DNA of 8,838 nt from SAR202 cluster bacterium (GTDB taxonomy: Bacteria > Chloroflexota > Dehalococcoidia > Lucifugimonadales > UBA1123). Both the position numbers and the translations under genes were made by a program. The stretch spans positions 1-8,838 of the forward strand of contig JASLRP010000569.1 in assembly GCA_030743915.1 (NCBI GenBank), given 5' to 3'. Numbering within the stretch: the stretch's first letter is position 1; each line of letters starts with the position of its first letter. Of the stretch, positions 5,390 to 8,838 are shown one piece after another. The notes below the pieces were generated by a model. That model ran no database searches and was not told where the DNA came from. It saw nothing but the letters and a program-made list of their open reading frames with translations.

Positions 5390-6802
5390 ATGAAGATGTA
5401 CATTGGCGGTGAGTGGGTCGACAGATCGGAAAATGGAGAGGTCGTAAATCCGTATGACAACTCGGTGATCGACACCGTGCCCAGCGCGAGTATCGAGGAC
5501 CTGGACTCCGCCATCGCCAGCGCGGTCAGAGGGGCGAAGGCGATGGCGGATATGTCCGCTTACGACAGGTTCCTGATGTTGCGAAAGACTGCGGACATAC
5601 TCCAAGAACGGACCGAAGAATTCGCTCGCATCCTCAGCATGGAGGAAGGCAAGATCATCGGAGAGGGTCGAGTCGAGGTGGGCCGCGCGGTCCAGACCAT
5701 CAGCCTCTCCGGCGAGGAGGCCAAGCGACTGTACGGCGAGACTCTGCCCATGGACGCCGCGCCCGGCTGGACTGGACAACTGGGGTTTACCCTCCGCGTC
5801 CCGTGCGGCGTCGTGGCGGCAATCAGTCCCTTCAATTTCCCATTGAATCTGGTGGCCCACAAGGTCGGGCCTGCTCTGGCGGCTGGCAACGCGGTGATTA
5901 TCAAACCTGCGTCAGACACTCCGCTGTCGGCCATCAAACTGACCGAAGCGTTGTTGGAGGCCGGAGCGCCTGCTGAAGCCGTTCAGTGCGTCACCGGTTC
6001 GGGCAGTCGCCTGGGCGATCCCCTGGTGTCGGACCCTCGTGTGCGGAAGGTGACGTTCACCGGAAGCCGCGACGTGGGCGAGCGCATCTGTCGCACGGCA
6101 GGACTGACGAAGGTGACGATGGAGCTTGGCTCCAACTCCCCCCTTATTGTCATGCCGGACGCCGACATTGATAAAGTTGTCGCTGGGACCATCTCCAGCG
6201 GTTTTGCCAACGCCGGGCAGGTGTGCATATCGGCCCAGCGTATCATAGCTAGCCGCGATATCTACGGCGACTATCTGGATGCCCTCACTCAAGGCGTGGA
6301 GCGTATCCAAACCGGCGATCAATTAGACGAGAGTGTGACAATGGGCCCGATGGTGCGCGCCGAGGACGCCTCGCGAGTGAACGAATGGATCCAAGAGGCG
6401 GTGAGCAGCGGAGCGAGGGCGCTGATCGGCGGTGAGTACTCTGGGGCCATGCACGCCCCGACCGTTTTGGCGGACGTGCAGCCCGATATGCGCGTGTCTC
6501 GCGAAGAGCTGTTTGGGCCGGCCGTGGCGGTGACACCGTTCTCAGACATCGACGAAGCCATCGAGATGGCGAACCAGTCCAACTACGGTCTGAGCGCCGG
6601 AATCTTCACCCAGAACGTTGACTGGGCCATGCGCTTCGCGCGGGAAGTTGACTCCGGCAACCTGCACATTAACTCTGGTCCGGGATTCCGCGCCGATCTG
6701 ATGCCCTACGGCGGACTGAAAGAGAGTGGCATGGGCAAGGAAGGCCCCAGGTACGCTATCCAGGAGATGACAGAAACCAAGACTGTGGTGTTCCATCCGT
6801 GA
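5390..6802 (+). CDS. NAD(P)-dependent aldehyde dehydrogenase
   Basis: A complete 470-residue aldehyde dehydrogenase superfamily enzyme of normal length. It oxidises an aldehyde to a carboxylic acid with NAD(P)+ in the cytoplasm. The N-terminal 'MYIGGEWVD' fits the family. The cofactor-binding part has 'ISPFNFPLNLVAHKVGPALAAGN' over 145-167, with N149, K172 in 'IIKPAS' and 'FTGSRDVGERI' from 223. The catalytic base E245 lies in 'TMELGSNSP' and the nucleophile C279 in 'NAGQVCISAQR'. E373-L-F-G-P and 'NYGLSAGIFT' (398-407) are also present, so all key residues are intact. The 'LRVPCGVVAAISPFNFPLN' style recalls the lactaldehyde/phosphonoacetaldehyde/sulfoacetaldehyde dehydrogenase-like groups, but the substrate cannot be fixed by eye. 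It is first in a plus-strand unit, 51 bases before the FAD oxidoreductase. That context suggests it oxidises the aldehyde that enzyme releases (inference). Confidence 0.92.
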   Translation: MKMYIGGEWVDRSENGEVVNPYDNSVIDTVPSASIEDLDSAIASAVRGAKAMADMSAYDRFLMLRKTADILQERTEEFARILSMEEGKIIGEGRVEVGRAVQTISLSGEEAKRLYGETLPMDAAPGWTGQLGFTLRVPCGVVAAISPFNFPLNLVAHKVGPALAAGNAVIIKPASDTPLSAIKLTEALLEAGAPAEAVQCVTGSGSRLGDPLVSDPRVRKVTFTGSRDVGERICRTAGLTKVTMELGSNSPLIVMPDADIDKVVAGTISSGFANAGQVCISAQRIIASRDIYGDYLDALTQGVERIQTGDQLDESVTMGPMVRAEDASRVNEWIQEAVSSGARALIGGEYSGAMHAPTVLADVQPDMRVSREELFGPAVAVTPFSDIDEAIEMANQSNYGLSAGIFTQNVDWAMRFAREVDSGNLHINSGPGFRADLMPYGGLKESGMGKEGPRYAIQEMTETKTVVFHP

Positions 6803-6843
6803 GGGGCATCTGGCGCTTCACCTGTGTTACAAAACCGGCGAAT

Positions 6844-6851
6844 GGAGAGTG
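6844..6851 (+). promoter_or_regulatory. Ribosome binding site fixing the FAD oxidoreductase start
   Basis: GGAGAGTG lies just before ATG 6854, with the GGAG core six bases away. In-frame GTG 6824 and ATG 6842 give longer N-termini without a well-placed site. From 6854 the FAD motif falls at residues 11-20, as usual for this fold. Confidence 0.6.
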
Positions 6852-6853
6852 TC

Positions 6854-8146
6854 ATGACGACGGCGTTACAATCCCAAGCGGATGTGGTGATTATCGGAGG
6901 CGGCATCGCCGGTTCTGCCACCGCTTATGAACTGGCCAAGCGCGGCGTTTCGGTTGTCCTTTTTGACAAGGGCGAGATAGCCAACGAGCAGTCCAGCCGC
7001 AATTGGGGCTGGGTAAGCCAGATGCGCAATCCCGCCGAGGCCCCGATTCAGCAGTTGGCCCAGAGCATCTGGCCCACGCTGGAGGATGAGCTTGGAGCCG
7101 ATATCGAGTGGGTGCAGGAAGGCGGCATGTACCTGGCAGATGACCCCGTGGAGTTCGCTCGACTCCAGCGCGCCGCAGAGGTGATGTCCGCGGTAGGCGT
7201 TCCCGCTCGAGCGCTGACCCGACCGGAAGCCGAGGCGATGATTCCCGAAATCTCCGGCGAGTGGCACGGAGCGTACTACACGGCAAACAACGGACACGCG
7301 GATCCTCTGAAGGCCACGACGGCTTACGCCCGCGCTGCTCAGGAGCTTGGCGTCCAGGTTTACACCAACTGCGCCATCGAGAGTCTGGGCGTTTCCGATG
7401 GAGAGATGCGAGGCGTGAGGACCGAGCGGGGAGTTGTTCGCGCTCCAGTGGTCGTGTGCGCCGCAGGAGCCTGGTCCGGCCAATTGGCCCGTTCTATTGG
7501 TGTCAAACTGCCCCAGCGCAAAGTGAGGGCAACGCTCGCGAGATCGGCGCCGGTGCCTCACTTCACCAAGATCAACGTTTGGGGCGCTGGCGTGGCAGTG
7601 CGTCAGCGGCTCGATGGCCGACTCATGATCGCCGGCGATGGCACAGCCGACCATGATCTCACGGTGGACTCTTTCCGCAGCCTGAGAATGTTTCTGCCTG
7701 CCTACCGACAGAACGCACGGAATATCAGGCTTCACATCGGAAGGGAGTTCGTGGAAGACATGCGCCGTCAGCTGCCCTGGTCCGAATCCAAACTCCATCC
7801 ATTTGCCCACACCGTGGGCGTCGAACCGGAACCCAACATGAAGAAAGTGCAGGACAGCGTAGATAGCCTGATCGGACTGTACCCGCATCTGGAAGGTCAG
7901 GTCCACATCGAGGAAGCCTGGGCTGGATACATTGACGGCATGCCCGATAGAACTCCTGTCATAGGCGAGGTTTCAGGCGTCAAGGGTTTCATGTTCGCCA
8001 CAGGATTCAGCGGACACGGGTTCGCCATGGGACCGGGGACCGGCAGAGTCATGTCAGAGATTATCCTCGACGGAGAGGCGTCGGTTGACGTCAGCGGCTT
8101 AAGGTTCTCGCGTTTCAAAGAAGGCGATCTCAACCCGGATTACTGA
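6854..8146 (+). CDS. FAD-dependent oxidoreductase, DAO (glycine/D-amino acid oxidase-like) family
   Basis: A 430-residue flavoenzyme of DAO-fold length. The N-terminal dinucleotide-binding motif is 'ADVVIIGGGIAGSATAYEL' (G15-G-G-I-A-G20), followed by 'VLFDKGE' and 'SSRNWGWVSQ', the flavin-contact segment of many uncharacterised DAO members. The middle has 'AAGAWSGQLA', and the C-terminus has 'GYIDGMPDRTPVIG' and 'GFSGHGFAMGPGTG' (384-397). Family members oxidise C-N bonds of amino acids or amines to an imine, which hydrolyses to a carbonyl compound plus ammonia or amine. Here the usual 'G-x-R-P-x-T-P-D-G' with a carboxylate-binding Arg reads 'GYIDGMPDRTP'. The substrate may therefore not be a plain alpha-amino acid (inference). 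Only two cysteines are present, neither placed for covalent FAD. There is no signal peptide or TAT motif. It probably shares a transcript with the aldehyde dehydrogenase 51 bases upstream. Confidence 0.88.
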   Translation: MTTALQSQADVVIIGGGIAGSATAYELAKRGVSVVLFDKGEIANEQSSRNWGWVSQMRNPAEAPIQQLAQSIWPTLEDELGADIEWVQEGGMYLADDPVEFARLQRAAEVMSAVGVPARALTRPEAEAMIPEISGEWHGAYYTANNGHADPLKATTAYARAAQELGVQVYTNCAIESLGVSDGEMRGVRTERGVVRAPVVVCAAGAWSGQLARSIGVKLPQRKVRATLARSAPVPHFTKINVWGAGVAVRQRLDGRLMIAGDGTADHDLTVDSFRSLRMFLPAYRQNARNIRLHIGREFVEDMRRQLPWSESKLHPFAHTVGVEPEPNMKKVQDSVDSLIGLYPHLEGQVHIEEAWAGYIDGMPDRTPVIGEVSGVKGFMFATGFSGHGFAMGPGTGRVMSEIILDGEASVDVSGLRFSRFKEGDLNPDY

Positions 8147-8149
8147 CGG

Positions 8150-8247
8150 GCCGAGTTTGAGTCAATCGGGAGCGAAGCGACTGATCGAAAGTTCAACGAG
8201 CGTCGTTCTCGGCGCGACCAGATTCTTCGCCGCGACTCAGAATGGCG
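8150..8247. repeat. Second, degenerate copy of the REP-like palindrome
   Basis: Its right arm at 8215-8247 is 33 bases long and matches 3154-3186 at 29 positions, on the same strand. The core AGATTCTTCGCC and the end CTCAGAATGGCG are identical. The left arm is eroded but still pairs in blocks: TGAGTC (8158-8163) with GACTCA (8234-8239), and GCGAAG (8172-8177) with CTTCGC (8225-8230). It fills most of the 147-base gap after the FAD oxidoreductase and could end or weaken transcription before the amidohydrolase. Confidence 0.65.
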
Positions 8248-8293
8248 GTAATTATCTGTTACAAGTTCTCGCCCGGGCTAATAGGGAGAAACG

Positions 8294-8838
8294 ATGGATA
8301 TCCTGATCAAAAATGCCACCGTGGTCACGGGCGGCGCCACTGGCGAAATCATCGACGACGCAGCCGTGGCGGTCCAGGGCGACAAAATCGTAGCCGTGGG
8401 CAAAACCTCTGAGGTAGAGGTTTCGTATCAGAACTTCGAGGCCATCGACGGGAGGGGCAAGGCAATTCTGCCGGGGTTCATCAACTCCCATACACACACG
8501 GTGCTGAATGTTCTTCGAGGCACCGTAGAGGATATGGAGGTGGACTCTGTTTACATGTACATGACGCCCATCACCTTTGCCATGAACGACGATGAGCGTT
8601 CTGCGTTGGCCGCTCTCAGTTGCGCCGAGGCCATTCGATCTGGTTCCACTACGCTGGTCGATCCCGGCAGGTTTGTTCCGGGATACGCTCAGACGATGGC
8701 CGATACTGGTCTCCGGCTGTATCTCAGCGAGACGTGCGTGGATGCGGTGACACCGAAGATCCGATTCGGCATTTACGAATACACTCGGGAGTGGGGCCAG
8801 GCGTTCTTGGACCGGGCCGTCGCACTGGCCGAGGGGTT
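8294..8838 (+). CDS. Amidohydrolase of the ATZ/TRZ and adenosine/cytosine deaminase-like group, N-terminal part
   Basis: An open frame from ATG 8294 to the right edge gives 181 residues; the C-terminal half or more is missing. It starts with a small beta-rich domain ('MDILIKNATVVTGG', then 'AVAVQGDKIVAVG' and 'AIDGRGKAILPGFINSHTH'), with the metal-binding pair H66-T-H68. Next comes 'VLRGTVEDMEVDS', like the 'LLRG.ADD' of methylthioadenosine/S-adenosylhomocysteine deaminases and atrazine-type chlorohydrolases, and then 'AIRSGSTTLVDPG'. Such enzymes use one or more metal ions to hydrolyse C-N, sometimes C-Cl, bonds in heterocycles or related compounds. The remaining His and Asp ligands lie outside the window, so activity and substrate cannot be judged. 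AGGGAG at 8283-8288 lies five bases before the ATG. It follows the FAD oxidoreductase across the repeat, and no convincing promoter of its own is seen. Confidence 0.85.
   Translation, partial: MDILIKNATVVTGGATGEIIDDAAVAVQGDKIVAVGKTSEVEVSYQNFEAIDGRGKAILPGFINSHTHTVLNVLRGTVEDMEVDSVYMYMTPITFAMNDDERSALAALSCAEAIRSGSTTLVDPGRFVPGYAQTMADTGLRLYLSETCVDAVTPKIRFGIYEYTREWGQAFLDRAVALAEG

Noticed and set aside
5258..5860. Minus-strand open frame of 200 codons over the aldehyde dehydrogenase 5' end and upstream region
   Set aside because: It lies opposite a clearly conserved gene and its promoter region; no motif or ribosome binding site supports it.
6866..7906. Long minus-strand open frame of 346 codons inside the FAD oxidoreductase
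   Set aside because: It is explained by codon bias of the sense gene. The product is His/Gly-rich with no recognisable motif, and the sense strand has a complete, well-conserved enzyme.
1..8838. CRISPR array, insertion sequence, integrase or attachment site, tRNA or rRNA
   Set aside because: No regularly spaced direct repeats, transposase or integrase motifs, or cloverleaf-like sequences were seen. The only repeats are the two palindromic intergenic elements.

Overview
The window is a compact, moderately GC-rich bacterial segment with genes on both strands and short intergenic gaps. Its look suggests a free-living Chloroflexota bacterium, perhaps of the Dehalococcoidia/SAR202 kind. The grounds are the edge kinase with a 'GEGGKKMVYLA' loop and a TPR-like N-terminus, the mix of FAD-dependent oxidoreductase, nitroreductase, aldehyde dehydrogenase and amidohydrolase genes, and GAGCGGAGCGAA-type intergenic palindromes. 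This assignment is inference from general familiarity; no marker gene is present.

Layout. Positions 1-412 (minus) hold the N-terminal 137 residues of a serine/threonine protein kinase that runs off the left edge, with a good sigma-70-type promoter just upstream. Positions 599-1858 (minus) hold an alpha/beta hydrolase followed by a short orphan ORF that looks like only the N-terminal domain of a GH67/DUF4838-type glycosidase. The hydrolase promoter is almost the same as the kinase promoter. Positions 1949-2458 (minus) encode a GNAT acetyltransferase, divergent from a TTG-started FMN nitroreductase (2565-3086, plus). The nitroreductase converges on a large imperfect palindrome (3096-3185), beyond which lies a minus-strand pair encoding the beta (3194-4156) and alpha (4211-5179) subunits of a thiamine-diphosphate 2-oxo acid/acetoin dehydrogenase E1. 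No E2 or E3 gene is visible.

From a shared regulatory region (5180-5389) an opposing plus-strand set diverges: an aldehyde dehydrogenase (5390-6802), a DAO-fold FAD-dependent oxidoreductase (6854-8146), a second degenerate copy of the palindromic repeat (8150-8247), and the first 181 residues of an ATZ/TRZ-type amidohydrolase (8294 to the right edge).

Working together (inference): the plus-strand enzymes are the right classes to hydrolyse or deaminate an organic-nitrogen compound, oxidise a C-N bond to an aldehyde, and oxidise the aldehyde to an acid. The divergent E1 could consume a 2-oxo acid made alongside. This is a plausible small catabolic locus of unknown substrate. I see no CRISPR array, insertion sequence, tRNA, rRNA or phage gene, and nothing that proves a wholly new kind of system. 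The best leads are the E1 pair without partners, the oxidoreductase lacking the usual substrate-binding Arg motif, the orphan glycosidase domain and the dispersed palindromes.
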